Positions 1 through 8,538 of a stretch of DNA of 64,000 bases are shown piece by piece (the first letter of the stretch is position 1; the number at the start of each line of letters is the position of its first letter). The notes beneath the pieces were generated by a model. The model saw only the letters and a program-made list of their open reading frames with translations. It made no database searches and was not told where the DNA came from. The stretch is from the NCBI RefSeq assembly GCF_000935045.1, contig NZ_JYKS01000040.1, forward strand, positions 78,747 to 142,746, in the 5' to 3' direction. Position numbers and translations under genes: made by a program. The stretch is from Pseudomonas sp. 10-1B (GTDB lineage: Bacteria > Pseudomonadota > Gammaproteobacteria > Pseudomonadales > Pseudomonadaceae).

Positions 1-130
1 CTTCGCCGGTTACCGGGCTGCCGAGCATGGCCTTGCTGTTGCTGCCCTGGATACGCAATGGCGTGCCCTGGTGCAAAGCCTGGTTGACCTGCTCCAGCAG
101 GGCCTGGCTGTTGTCGCGGTCCATGCTCAT
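1..130 (-). CDS. glcE: Glycolate oxidase FAD-binding subunit GlcE (partial, N-terminus only)
   Basis: Only the first 43 codons are inside the window. The start ATG (130-128) shares one base with the glcD stop (TGATG), so the two genes are translationally coupled. The visible protein begins MSMDRDNSQALLEQV and continues into a QGTPLRIQGSNSK stretch, the opening of an FAD-binding type-4 domain as in GlcE. GlcE is known to join GlcD and the iron-sulfur subunit GlcF in the membrane-associated glycolate oxidase that converts glycolate to glyoxylate. The identity rests on this short N-terminus plus its position directly after glcD; the rest lies beyond the left edge. Confidence 0.8.
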   Translation of the reverse strand, partial: MSMDRDNSQALLEQVNQALHQGTPLRIQGSNSKAMLGSPVTGE

Positions 131-1629
131 CAGAAGCGCTCCAGGTCGGGGAAGGGCAGTTGCCCTTGATGCACATGCATCGCGCCGAATTCGGCGCAGC
201 GGTGCAGGGTAGGGATGTTCTTGCCGGGGTTGAGCAGGCCCTGGGGGTCGAAGGCGGCCTTGACCGCGTGGAACAGGGTGATTTCGTCGCTGTTGAACTG
301 CGCGCACATCTGGTTGATCTTCTCGCGCCCCACACCATGCTCGCCGGTGATGCTGCCGCCCACTGCCACGCACAGTTCGAGGATCTTGCCGCCGATGGCT
401 TCGGCACGCTCCAGTTCGCCGGGCAGGTTGGCATCGAACAGGATCAGCGGGTGCATGTTGCCGTCGCCGGCGTGGAACACGTTGGCCACGCGCAGGCCGT
501 ACTCCGTGGACAGTGCGCTGATGCCCTTGAGCACCCGTGGCAGTTCGCGGCGTGGGATGGTGCCATCCATGCAGTAGTAGTCCGGGGAAATGCGCCCCAC
601 CGCCGGGAAGGCATTCTTGCGCCCGGCCCAGAAGCGCATGCGCTCGGCCTCGTCGCAGGCCAGCCGCACGTCACGCGCGCCGGCTTGCGCCAGCACGGCG
701 GCGACCTGCTCGCAGTCGTCGTGCACATCGGCTTCGACGCCATCCAGTTCGCATAGCAGGATGGCCGCCGCATCTACCGGGTAGCCGGCGTGGATGAAAT
801 CCTCGGCGGCGCGGATCGCCAGGTTGTCCATCATCTCCAGGCCGCCAGGGATGATCCCCGCGGCAATGATCTCGGCCACTGCCCGGCCGGCGTCTTCGAC
901 GCTGTCGAAACTGGCCAGCAGCACCCGTGCCACCTGAGGCTTGGGCAGCAGCTTGACGGTAACCTCGGTGACGATACCGAGCATGCCTTCGGAGCCGGTG
1001 AACAACGCCAACAGGTCGAAGCCGGGGCTGTCCAGGGCGTCGCTGCCCAGGGTCAGGCGTTCACCCTCGATGGTGAGGATTTCCACCTTGAGCAGGTTGT
1101 GCACGGTCAGCCCGTACTTGAGGCAGTGCACGCCACCGGCGTTTTCGGCGACGTTGCCGCCGATGGAACAGGCGATTTGCGAGGATGGGTCTGGCGCGTA
1201 GTACAGGCCGTGGGGCGCGGCGGCCTGGGAAATGGCCAGGTTGCGCACGCCGGGCTGCACACGGGCGAAGCGGCCCTGCGGGTTGACTTCAAGAATGCGG
1301 TTGAAGCGTGCCATCACCAGCAGGATGCCCTTGGCCAGCGGCAGGGCGCCGCCCGACAGGCCGGTACCGGCCCCACGCGCCACCACCGGCACGCCGCGCT
1401 GGTGGCAGAGCTTGAGCAGGGTTTGAACCTGTTCCAGGCGCTCGGGCAGCACCACCAGCAGCGGTACAGTGCGGTAGGCCGAGAGGCCGTCGCATTCGTA
1501 GGGCTTGAGGTCTTCTTCGCGGTGCAGAACTTCAAGGTCTGGCAGGGCATCGTGCAGCGCTTGCCGCAGGGCCACCGGGTCCACGGCGGGCAGCGCGCCA
1601 TCGATGCGTTCGTCGTACAGGATATTCAT
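130..1629 (-). CDS. glcD: Glycolate oxidase subunit GlcD (FAD-linked)
   Basis: A 499-residue FAD-linked oxidase. The N-terminal FAD-binding type-4 domain (about residues 50-190) carries GAGTGLSGGA and SIGGNVAENAGG, and the C-terminal FAD-oxidase domain ends with HAGDGNMHP and GSITGEHGVGREK, both typical of GlcD/D-lactate dehydrogenases. It forms the catalytic core of glycolate oxidase with GlcE and GlcF. The start at MNILYDERI is preferred to a possible start five codons upstream because it gives the usual family length. It overlaps glcE by one base and is transcribed away from glcC across a shared region that carries two GlcC-like operators, which suggests glycolate-responsive control. Length and motifs are intact. 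Confidence 0.95.
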   Translation of the reverse strand: MNILYDERIDGALPAVDPVALRQALHDALPDLEVLHREEDLKPYECDGLSAYRTVPLLVVLPERLEQVQTLLKLCHQRGVPVVARGAGTGLSGGALPLAKGILLVMARFNRILEVNPQGRFARVQPGVRNLAISQAAAPHGLYYAPDPSSQIACSIGGNVAENAGGVHCLKYGLTVHNLLKVEILTIEGERLTLGSDALDSPGFDLLALFTGSEGMLGIVTEVTVKLLPKPQVARVLLASFDSVEDAGRAVAEIIAAGIIPGGLEMMDNLAIRAAEDFIHAGYPVDAAAILLCELDGVEADVHDDCEQVAAVLAQAGARDVRLACDEAERMRFWAGRKNAFPAVGRISPDYYCMDGTIPRRELPRVLKGISALSTEYGLRVANVFHAGDGNMHPLILFDANLPGELERAEAIGGKILELCVAVGGSITGEHGVGREKINQMCAQFNSDEITLFHAVKAAFDPQGLLNPGKNIPTLHRCAEFGAMHVHQGQLPFPDLERF

Positions 1630-1721
1630 GGGCTCACTCGGCAACGGTTCTTGTTGTTGTTGGCAAAGCGCTCACCCTTGCAGCCTGCGCGTGCCAGCGG
1701 CTGGGGTCGAGTGCGCCAGGC

Positions 1722-1736
1722 ACTGGTCCTACCAGT
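1722..1736. promoter_or_regulatory. Putative GlcC operator 1
   Basis: The sequence ACTGGTcctACCAGT is a perfect 6+6 palindrome with a 3-base spacer. FadR-subfamily GntR regulators (FadR, LldR, GlcC) are known to bind TGGTnnnACCA-type sites. It lies 93 bases upstream of the glcD start, in the region shared with divergent glcC. Binding by GlcC is inferred. Confidence 0.6.
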
Positions 1737-1798
1737 TTTTCTGTCGGGTGCTGGTTATTGACGGCTTTACCCGGCTAGATTGGAGTAGGTGGCCGAAG

Positions 1799-1809
1799 TG
1801 GTCCTACCA
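1799..1809. promoter_or_regulatory. Putative GlcC operator 2
   Basis: A second TGGTcctACCA with the same spacer triplet as operator 1, 75 bases away centre to centre. It ends two bases before the glcC Shine-Dalgarno sequence (TAGGAGG, 1811-1817), so occupancy could block glcC expression. The role is inferred from position and similarity. Confidence 0.55.
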
Positions 1810-1824
1810 GTAGGAGGATGCGCA

Positions 1825-2589
1825 GTGGGTACTGAAGGCAAGGCCAAGGTCGCCGACCTGGTGGCCGAACGGGTCGAGCGGCTGATCGTCGAAGGCGTGC
1901 TCAAGGTGGGCCAGGCCCTGCCGTCGGAGCGGCGGCTGGTGGAGAAACTTGGCTGCTCACGCTCGGCCCTGCGCGAAGGCCTGCGTATTCTGCGTGGGCG
2001 CGGCATCATCGACACCGAGCAGGGGCGTGGCTCGTTCGTCGCCGACCTGACGGGGCAGGCGGGCACCACGCCGTTGATGCATCTGTTCAGCTCGCAACCG
2101 CGCACGCTGTTCGACCTGCTGGAGGTGCGGGCGTTGCTGGAGGCTGAGTCAGCGCGCCTGGCGGCCTTGCGTGCCACCGATGTGGACCGCTTGCTGATTC
2201 GCCGGCGTTACGAAGAGATGCTCGCCGCGCACGCCGTCCACGAGGCGCTCGATGCCCGAGAACATGCCCGCCGCGACCACGCTTTCCACCGGGCGATCAG
2301 CGAGGCTTCGCACAACCCGGTGCTGGTGCACACCCTGCAGTCGCTCAGCGACTTGACCTTGAGCACGGTGTTCGCTTCGGTCAACAACCTGTACTGCCGC
2401 CCGGCGCAGAAGCGCCAGATCGACCGCCAGCATGCGCGCTTGTATCGCGCGGTGATGGAGCAATTGCCCGAACAGGCGCAGCGGGCGGCGCGGGAGCATA
2501 TCAACGGGATACGGGACAGCTTGCGGGAGATCGAGCAGGAAGAACAGCGCTTGGTGCGGGCGACCATGCGCATGGATGGCTGGGGCTGA
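1825..2589 (+). CDS. glcC: GntR/FadR-family regulator of the glycolate operon, GlcC
   Basis: A 254-residue regulator. The N-terminal winged helix (about residues 5-70) shows ALPSERRLVEKLGCSRSALREGL, and the rest is an FCD ligand-binding domain (helical, with HARRDHAFHRAISEASHNP supplying metal- or ligand-binding residues). GlcC senses glycolate and controls glcDEF. A GTG start at 1825 is chosen because TAGGAGG lies 7 bases upstream; the more upstream in-frame ATG at 1789 has no ribosome-binding site and would swallow the operator. It is divergent from glcD with paired FadR-type operators between, which supports autoregulation plus control of the glc operon. Confidence 0.88.
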   Translation: MGTEGKAKVADLVAERVERLIVEGVLKVGQALPSERRLVEKLGCSRSALREGLRILRGRGIIDTEQGRGSFVADLTGQAGTTPLMHLFSSQPRTLFDLLEVRALLEAESARLAALRATDVDRLLIRRRYEEMLAAHAVHEALDAREHARRDHAFHRAISEASHNPVLVHTLQSLSDLTLSTVFASVNNLYCRPAQKRQIDRQHARLYRAVMEQLPEQAQRAAREHINGIRDSLREIEQEEQRLVRATMRMDGWG

Positions 2590-2601
2590 GTCTTACCTGT
2601 A

Positions 2602-2686
2602 CCGGCCCTTTCGCGGGTAAACCCGCTCCCACAGGGACGGATTTGTGCGCCCCCTGTGGGAGCGGGTTTACCCGCGAAAGGGCCGG
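2602..2686. repeat. REP pair with 34-base perfect inverted arms
   Basis: Arms 2602-2635 and 2653-2686 are exact reverse complements around a 17-base loop. Each contains the Pseudomonas REP core GCGGGTTTACCCGCGAA next to CTGTGGGAGC. It lies between the 3' ends of glcC and the convergent DUF2388 gene and could terminate transcription from both sides. Confidence 0.85.
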
Positions 2687-2698
2687 CACGGGAGTACC

Positions 2699-3016
2699 TC
2701 AATGATCGGCTACGGGATCGTCCTGGGACAGGATAGCCCGGGCCAGCTCTTCATCATTGGCCTGCAGCCCAGGATGGTCCTTGCGGACCTGTTCCAGCGC
2801 CGACTCCACATAGGCGCCTCGGATTGCACCGCCGCTGGCGACAAACGCGGAAAGCTCGTCACGGGCCGGGATGATCCGTTTGTCGTCCTTGAAAGTCGAG
2901 TAAAGCGAGGCGGAGATACCCGCCGAGGTGGCGACGTCGCCCGCATCGACGCGGGCCAGGGCAGCACCGGCAGGCAGCAGGAGCAGCAGCGCAGGGGCGA
3001 GGAGTAGGTGGCGCAT
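2699..3016 (-). CDS. DUF2388-family small exported protein
   Basis: A 105-residue protein of unknown function. Residues 1-20 (MRHLLLAPALLLLLPAGAALA) form a signal peptide with a likely cut after ALA, so the mature protein is probably periplasmic or secreted. The mature part (TSAGISASLYSTFKDDK, then RDELSAFVASGGAIRGAYVESAL) matches the DUF2388 family, which is small and common in Pseudomonas. The start at 3016 is preferred over an upstream ATG at 3058 because GGAGAA sits 8 bases ahead and the signal peptide then begins directly. It stands alone between REP elements, so context gives no hint of a role. Confidence 0.75.
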   Translation of the reverse strand: MRHLLLAPALLLLLPAGAALARVDAGDVATSAGISASLYSTFKDDKRIIPARDELSAFVASGGAIRGAYVESALEQVRKDHPGLQANDEELARAILSQDDPVADH

Positions 3017-3117
3017 GTCGTGTTCTCCAGTAGGGTGAAGCCCAAGGAAATTAACCACTCAGTGTTTAAGAAAGCGCGGGGGTGGTGGTAGTTCCCTTTC
3101 TGTGCTGGAGATTGCAA

Positions 3118-3213
3118 GGGGCCGCTTTGCGGCCCATCGCCGGCAAGCCAGCTCCCACAGGATTGCGCGGTAGCTGTGTGGCTTGCCGGCGATTGGGCTG
3201 CGCAGCAGCCCCC
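3118..3213. repeat. REP-type inverted repeat
   Basis: ATCGCCGGCAAGCCA (3136-3150) is matched by its reverse complement at 3179-3193, with outer GGGCCGC/GGGCTGC-type flanks. This is a second REP subtype (core GCCGGCAAGCCAGC joined to CTCCCACAG), sitting just downstream of the aldehyde dehydrogenase gene. Confidence 0.75.
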
Positions 3214-3222
3214 GAGGCCCGG

Positions 3223-4674
3223 TCAAGCCAACTGATAGGTGGTCTTCACCCGCGTGAAGAATTGCCGCGCATGCGTCCCTTGCTCCCGCGAGCCCAGGCT
3301 CGATGCACCATTGCCACCAAACGGCACGTGGTAATCCACCCCGGCCGTGGGCAGGTTGACCATGACCATGCCCGCCGAACTGTTGCGCTTGAAGTGCTCG
3401 GCATGGCGCAGCGAAGTGGTGACGATACCGGCGGACAGGCCAAACGCAGTGTCTTCAGCCGCGCTGAAAGCTTCGGCGTAATCACGCACCCTGAGCACGC
3501 TGAGCACCGGCCCGAAGATTTCTTCGCGGTAGATGCGCATGTCGGGCGTTACCTCGGTGAACAGCGCCGGGGTGAAGAAATACGCACCCGCCTGGTTGTC
3601 GATACGCTCGCCGCCGCACACCAGCTTCGCGCCCTGCTCAAGGCCCGCGGCCACGTACGCCAGGTTCTGCTCCAGTTGCCGGCTGTCGACCACCGGGCCG
3701 ATGTCGGTGCCGGGCTGCAGCGCATCGCCCACTTTCAGTGCACGGGTACGTTCGGCCAGGCGCGCGACGAAGGCGTCGTGAATGCCTGCGGTCACGATCA
3801 CCCGCGAGCTGGCCGTGCAGCGCTGGCCGGTGCTGTAGAACGAGCCGTTCAGCGCTACGTCCACTGCCTGCTCCAGGTCGGCATCGTCCAGCACGATCAG
3901 CGGGTTCTTGCCGCCCATCTCCAACTGCACTTTCTTCATGCCTTCGGCGGCCAGGCGGGCGATCTGCCGGCCGGTGTGTTCGGAGCCGGTGAAGCTGATA
4001 CCGTCGACCAGCGGCGAGCGGATAAGGGTATCGCCGACGCTGCGCCCCGGGCCGATCAGCATATTGAACACGCCCGCCGGCAAGCCGGCGCGGGCGATGA
4101 TCTCGGCCAGGGCCCAGGCCGAGGAGGGCACCAGTTCGGCTGGCTTGAACACCACGCAATTGCCAAAGCACAGTGCCGGGGCGATCTTCCACGCCGGGAT
4201 GGCGATGGGGAAGTTCCACGGGGCGATGATGCCGACCACGCCCAGCGGCTGGCTGAACACATCGATGCCCACGTCCTGGCGCACCGACTGGTACTTCTCG
4301 CCTTCGGCGCGCAGGGCTTCCTGGGCGTAGAACTTGAACGAGCGCCCGGCGCGGTCCACTTCGCCCAGGGCTTCGCGCACCACCTTGCCTTCTTCGCGGG
4401 CCAGCAACGTGGCCAGTTCTTCTCGGCGCGCGAGGATTTCCGTGCCGATGAAATCCAGCGCGTCAGCACGCTGCTGCGGGTTGCTGCGCGCCCAGGCCGG
4501 CTGCGCGCGGCGGGCGGCGCTGATGGCACGCTCGGTCAGCAGATGGTCGGCGCGTTCGAAGCGTTCGAGCACTTCAGCCGGGTTGGATGGGTTGCGGTTT
4601 TCCAGCAGGTCGGTGCTGCTGCCGAGCGCGACGAAAGCGCCATCGACGTAGCTGCTCTTGGTAACGAGGGTCAT
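3223..4674 (-). CDS. NAD(P)-dependent aldehyde dehydrogenase
   Basis: A 483-residue ALDH-superfamily enzyme that should oxidise an aldehyde to its acid in the cytoplasm. Seen directly: APWNFP cofactor-loop motif (about 151-156), catalytic Glu252 in LEMGGKNP, nucleophile Cys286 in STGQRCTAS, and the EEIFGPV motif near 395. The length is normal. Its ATG overlaps the stop of the upstream hydroxyacid dehydrogenase (ATGA), so it is the last gene of a three-gene operon (FAD oxidoreductase, D-2-hydroxyacid dehydrogenase, ALDH). The substrate is probably an aldehyde released by the oxidoreductase; it cannot be read from sequence. Resemblance to semialdehyde dehydrogenases is general only. Confidence 0.88.
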   Translation of the reverse strand: MTLVTKSSYVDGAFVALGSSTDLLENRNPSNPAEVLERFERADHLLTERAISAARRAQPAWARSNPQQRADALDFIGTEILARREELATLLAREEGKVVREALGEVDRAGRSFKFYAQEALRAEGEKYQSVRQDVGIDVFSQPLGVVGIIAPWNFPIAIPAWKIAPALCFGNCVVFKPAELVPSSAWALAEIIARAGLPAGVFNMLIGPGRSVGDTLIRSPLVDGISFTGSEHTGRQIARLAAEGMKKVQLEMGGKNPLIVLDDADLEQAVDVALNGSFYSTGQRCTASSRVIVTAGIHDAFVARLAERTRALKVGDALQPGTDIGPVVDSRQLEQNLAYVAAGLEQGAKLVCGGERIDNQAGAYFFTPALFTEVTPDMRIYREEIFGPVLSVLRVRDYAEAFSAAEDTAFGLSAGIVTTSLRHAEHFKRNSSAGMVMVNLPTAGVDYHVPFGGNGASSLGSREQGTHARQFFTRVKTTYQLA

Positions 4675-5639
4675 GCGGTACGCATCCTTTTTGCAGAAAC
4701 CTGGCGGGCGACGAAATCACTGATGTTGTCCACGGCGCTGTCCATCAGCTGTTGCATGGCGTCTTCGCTGCTCCAGGCGATGTGCGGGTTGAGCAGGAAG
4801 TCATCGCGGTCGATCAGTTGGAACAACGGGTTGCTCGGGTGCAACGGCTCCACTTCCACCACATCCAGCGCCACGCCGCCCAGCAGGCCTTGCTGCAGTG
4901 CCTGGATCAGGGCCGCTTCGTTGACCACGCCGCCACGGCCGGTATTGACCACCACGGCATCGGGCTTCATCAGCGCCAGTTGACCGGCGTCGATCAGGTT
5001 GTGGGTTTCTGCCGTGAGCGGGCAGTTGATCGACAGCACGTCACAGCTTGCAAGCAGTTCGGCCAGTGGCCGGCAGTCGGGGCCCTTGCGCTTGCCACCG
5101 CGGTCTTCGAACAGCACCTGCATGCCGAACGCCCGCGCCAGGTGCGCCAGGCGCAGGGCGATCGGGCCGCTGCCGATGATAGCCAACTGCTTGCCGCGTA
5201 TGTCGCGGATGCGGTGGTTGAAGTAGATGTTCTGGTGCGGCTTGTCGCCGGCATGCACCTGGCGCATCAGGCGGGTGAACGCGGCCGGGCGACGAAACAG
5301 TTCCAGGATCATCGCCATGCTGTGTTCGGCCACGGTATTGGCGGCATAGCCCGGCACGCTCGACACTTCGATGCCGTGGGCCTCGCAGTAGTCGACGTCG
5401 ACGATGTCGCGGCCGGTCAGGGCCAGCGAGATCATCTTCAGCTTGGGCAACTGGCGCAGGTGCTCTTCGCGCAGCGGCACGCTGCAGGTCAGTGCCACGG
5501 TGGCGTCTTTCAAGTGCTCCAGCACTTGCTCGGGATGGGTGTAGGCAAACTGCTGCCAGCTGTGCTCGCAGTCAGGGCGCTTGAGGCGGGTGGAAGGCGC
5601 CAGGCCTTCGTCATCGAGGAAGACGATATGTTCGCTCAC
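4671..5639 (-). CDS. D-2-hydroxyacid dehydrogenase (NAD-dependent, D-isomer family)
   Basis: A 322-residue oxidoreductase. The NAD-binding half has GSGPIALRLAHLARAFGM, a variant of GxGxxG, followed later by NTGRGGVVNE (catalytic Arg), VVEVEPLHPSNP (catalytic Glu) and NPHIAW (catalytic His). The family interconverts 2-keto acids and D-2-hydroxy acids. The GTG start at 5639 follows AAGGA, and the preceding gene ends 11 bases upstream; an in-frame ATG further up would lie inside that gene. It overlaps the downstream ALDH start by four bases. In this operon it may reduce a keto acid or oxidise a hydroxy acid made by the FAD enzyme; the substrate is unknown. Confidence 0.85.
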   Translation of the reverse strand: MSEHIVFLDDEGLAPSTRLKRPDCEHSWQQFAYTHPEQVLEHLKDATVALTCSVPLREEHLRQLPKLKMISLALTGRDIVDVDYCEAHGIEVSSVPGYAANTVAEHSMAMILELFRRPAAFTRLMRQVHAGDKPHQNIYFNHRIRDIRGKQLAIIGSGPIALRLAHLARAFGMQVLFEDRGGKRKGPDCRPLAELLASCDVLSINCPLTAETHNLIDAGQLALMKPDAVVVNTGRGGVVNEAALIQALQQGLLGGVALDVVEVEPLHPSNPLFQLIDRDDFLLNPHIAWSSEDAMQQLMDSAVDNISDFVARQVSAKRMRTA

Positions 5640-5649
5640 GGTGTTGTCC

Positions 5650-7041
5650 TTATTTTTTCTGCGCTGGCACGTAGCCGGCCGGTGCCATGCCCACCAGCTG
5701 GCGGGTGATGAAGCCGGCGTCCTGGTCGTGATCTTCCAGCGACTCCTTGCGCACCAACGCATCGCGCACCAGGTGCGCGCCGAAGAAGCGCAACGGCTCT
5801 GGCGGCAGCAGCTTCATCTTCTGGTTGACCAGGCCACAGTTGGCCCACTCGTCATTGGCGTGCTCGACCAGCGACTTGATGATGCGGCTGGCGAACACGG
5901 TGGTGGCCACGCCGTTGCCGGAAAAACCGATGCCGTAGCTGATGTTCTGGTGATGGTCGAGGTAGCCGAAGTTCGGCAGGCCTTTCATGGCCCGGTCGAT
6001 CGGCCCGGTCCAACTGCTGACCACCGGCACGTCCTGCAGCTGCGGGTACAGCCGGCGCAGTTCGGCGGCCACCCTGTCGGCGGCCGGCGAGGGCTTTTCA
6101 TACAGGTTGCCGATGCGCCCGGCATAGGCGAACTGGCCCAGCGGCTTGCCGAACACCACGCGCCCGTCCGGGGTGTTGCGCCAGTAGTTGAGTACGGTGC
6201 GCGAGTCGGTCATGCATTCGCCGCCGCTGAAGCCGATGGCGTCGAGTTTGGCCTTGGCTGGCGCGGTGGCGACCATGTCGCTGGACATGATCGCGATCAT
6301 CCGGCGCAGCTCGGGGAACTGCGCGCCCCAGGCGTTCAGCGCCAGCACCACCTGGTTGGCCTTCACCTGGCCCTTGCCGGTATGCACCACCGGCTGCTTG
6401 CCGCGCTGCAGGTGGGTGAACGGCGATTTTTCGAAAATCTGTACACCCAGTTTCAGCGCCACGCGGCGCAGGCCGCGGGCCAGCATGGCCGGCTGCACGG
6501 TGGCGGCGTTGGGATCGAAGATGCCGCCCAGGACCAGTGGCGAGCCGACGCGGCCGCGGATGGTCTGGCGGTCCAGCTCCTGGAATGGGTTGACGTCGAG
6601 CTTCTGCAGGCCGTCGGTGAGCACACGCCAGGAGTTCATCTGCCGCTGGTTGGTGGCTGTCCACAGCCAGCCGTCCTTGCGGTACTGGGCGTCGATGCAG
6701 TGCTCCTGGCAGAACGTGCCGATTTCGTCGATGGCCGACTCGGCCGCCTCGCAGATCCGCCGCGCCTCGACGTCGCCGCAGATTGTGCGCAGCGACAGGT
6801 ACTTGCCCCACCAGTTGGTGGCCACGCCACCGTTACGCCCGCTGGCACCTGAACCGCAGCGGTCGCGTTCGACGATGACGATGGTTTTTTCCGGGTGGGC
6901 CTGTTTCAGGCGAATGGCCGACCACAGGCCAAGGAAACCACCGCCGACGATGCACACGTCGGCTTGAATCGAGTCCTGCAGGGCAGGGGCCAGGTCGCTG
7001 TCCAGGTCGAGCGCCTGGGCATACCAGAATCCACGGTACAT
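5650..7041 (-). CDS. FAD-dependent oxidoreductase, DAO family (amine/amino-acid oxidase type)
   Basis: A 463-residue flavoprotein. The N-terminal Rossmann motif (VCIVGGGFLGLWSAIRL, about residues 30-46), the ERDRCGSGASGRNGG motif (about 65-80) and a C-terminal SYGIGFSGNGVATT FAD motif identify the DAO superfamily, closest in style to gamma-glutamylputrescine-oxidase-like enzymes. Such enzymes oxidise C-N bonds to imines. The start at 7041 is supported by GAGG 10 bases upstream; an upstream ATG at 7077 lacks a site. It is the first gene of the operon with the hydroxyacid dehydrogenase and ALDH, and is divergent from a GlxA-type regulator that probably controls it. Substrate unknown. Confidence 0.82.
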   Translation of the reverse strand: MYRGFWYAQALDLDSDLAPALQDSIQADVCIVGGGFLGLWSAIRLKQAHPEKTIVIVERDRCGSGASGRNGGVATNWWGKYLSLRTICGDVEARRICEAAESAIDEIGTFCQEHCIDAQYRKDGWLWTATNQRQMNSWRVLTDGLQKLDVNPFQELDRQTIRGRVGSPLVLGGIFDPNAATVQPAMLARGLRRVALKLGVQIFEKSPFTHLQRGKQPVVHTGKGQVKANQVVLALNAWGAQFPELRRMIAIMSSDMVATAPAKAKLDAIGFSGGECMTDSRTVLNYWRNTPDGRVVFGKPLGQFAYAGRIGNLYEKPSPAADRVAAELRRLYPQLQDVPVVSSWTGPIDRAMKGLPNFGYLDHHQNISYGIGFSGNGVATTVFASRIIKSLVEHANDEWANCGLVNQKMKLLPPEPLRFFGAHLVRDALVRKESLEDHDQDAGFITRQLVGMAPAGYVPAQKK

Positions 7042-7241
7042 GAAGGGTGCCTCTAAGCATGTTTGTCTTGTGCACACATGATGCTCAGCCGGGCTGGGGG
7101 GCCGATATTACAGTCATGACAATTGATAGAACGGCGCCGCCTTTTGTCATGGATTTCCTATTTGTGGGGATGCATATGATATGACGGACGCAGGGCGCGC
7201 TTTAGAATGGCGCCATTGTGGATGTCATGAGGCCAGCTTCC

Positions 7242-8315
7242 ATGGTTGCCCAACAACAAATAGAACACCAGATAGAGCCGGCACCGGCCGCCGCCGTCGC
7301 CATGCAGGTAAAGCCCGAACTGCGAGTGGGCTTCGTGCTGATGAACCACTTCACCCTGGTGCCGGTGGCCGGGCTGGTGGATTCGCTGCGCTTTGCCGCC
7401 GACAAGTCGTTCCGCAGCCAGCAGGTGTTTTGCCAGTGGGACTGGATGACCCTCGACGACCAACCGATCACCGCCAGCTGCGGCATGCCCGTTTCGCCGA
7501 CCAAGCCGCTGAATCTGTTCGCCCAGTACGACTACATCGTGCTGGCCGGCGGCCTGCTGGACGAAACCCGCAACCCACCGGCCTGGCTGCTGGATGCGTT
7601 GCGCGAGGTGCATGCGGCCAACATCCCGATCATCGCCCTGTGCTCGGGGTCGTTCGTATTGGGCAAGGCCGGGCTGCTCGATGGCCGGCGTTGTGCGCTG
7701 CATTTCACCTTGCGTGATGAGTTCAAGGAGCGCTTCCCGCTGTCCACGGCGGTGATCGACAAAAGCTACGTCGATGACCGCGGCATCATCACCTGCCCGG
7801 GCGGTACTGCCATCGACCTGGCGGCCAACCTGATCCGTCGGCATTGCGGCGCGGTGCGGGCGCAAAAGGGGCTCGAGTACCTGCTGGTGGATGAGCGCGG
7901 CGACGAGCAGGAGGGCAAGGCGGCCAGTGAGTGCGTGTACCAGAACGACCGAGTGCAGCGGGCGATCAGTTTCATGCGTGCCAACCTGGATGCCTCGATG
8001 ACCCTCAAGGCCGTGGCCGAAGCGGTGGGCACCCATCCCCGGCAGTTGCACCGCGAGTTCGTTGCCAATACCCAGGAGCCGCCGGCCAACTACTGGCGCA
8101 AATTGCGCCTGGACCATGCTCGGCGGTTGCTGGTGAATACCAGCCAGAACATCACCAGCATTGCCTTGGCGTGCGGGTTTTCCGATGCGTCGCACTTCAT
8201 CTTGTGGTTCCGCAAGCAGTATGGCGAGACCCCTTACAACTTCCGCAAGCGGCGGCATGAGGTGGAGCGGTTCGACTGGCATGGCGACAAGGTGGGGCTG
8301 GACCCGGAACTGTAG
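7242..8315 (+). CDS. GlxA-type transcriptional regulator (DJ-1/PfpI domain + AraC HTH)
   Basis: A 357-residue regulator. An N-terminal DJ-1/PfpI-like amidotransferase fold (about 25-200; ALCSGSFVLGKAGLLDG contains the nucleophile-elbow region) is followed by a C-terminal AraC pair of helix-turn-helix motifs (about 255-345; MTLKAVAEAVGTHPRQLHREF, then IALACGFSDASHFILWFRKQYG). This architecture is frequent in regulators of arginine, carnitine and betaine catabolism. The ATG at 7242 (GAGG 9 bases upstream) is preferred to a GTG at 7218, which has no ribosome-binding site. It is divergent from the FAD oxidoreductase operon, so control of that operon is inferred; the inducer is unknown. Confidence 0.82.
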   Translation: MVAQQQIEHQIEPAPAAAVAMQVKPELRVGFVLMNHFTLVPVAGLVDSLRFAADKSFRSQQVFCQWDWMTLDDQPITASCGMPVSPTKPLNLFAQYDYIVLAGGLLDETRNPPAWLLDALREVHAANIPIIALCSGSFVLGKAGLLDGRRCALHFTLRDEFKERFPLSTAVIDKSYVDDRGIITCPGGTAIDLAANLIRRHCGAVRAQKGLEYLLVDERGDEQEGKAASECVYQNDRVQRAISFMRANLDASMTLKAVAEAVGTHPRQLHREFVANTQEPPANYWRKLRLDHARRLLVNTSQNITSIALACGFSDASHFILWFRKQYGETPYNFRKRRHEVERFDWHGDKVGLDPEL

Positions 8316-8367
8316 CAGGCCACCGCGGCTTTTTGCTGTTTGTGGGAGCCCGAAACCTGCACAGCAC

Positions 8368-8454
8368 CTGTGGGAGCGGGCGTGCCCGCGAAGAATCCAG
8401 CGCGGTGGATGGCACCGGCCTTGCCGGTGTTCGCGGGCATGCCCGCTCCCACAG
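8368..8454. repeat. REP pair (inverted)
   Basis: CTGTGGGAGCGGGCGTGCCCGCGAA at 8368 onward is mirrored by TTCGCGGGCATGCCCGCTCCCACAG ending at 8454. It lies between the convergent regulator and RidA-family genes and is a likely bidirectional transcription end. Confidence 0.8.
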
Positions 8455-8538
8455 AGGCCGCATCAGGGCTGACAAGTGTTTGCCACAAGATATGCAGCGG
8501 CGAGCACTGGCAACCCTGCTTTGAGCCCTGCGCTATCC

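Noticed and set aside
3082..4983. A 633-codon plus-strand open frame across the ALDH gene
   Set aside because: It is antisense to a clear aldehyde dehydrogenase with catalytic motifs, has a His/Ala/Arg/Gln-rich composition typical of GC-driven shadow frames, and lacks a ribosome-binding site.
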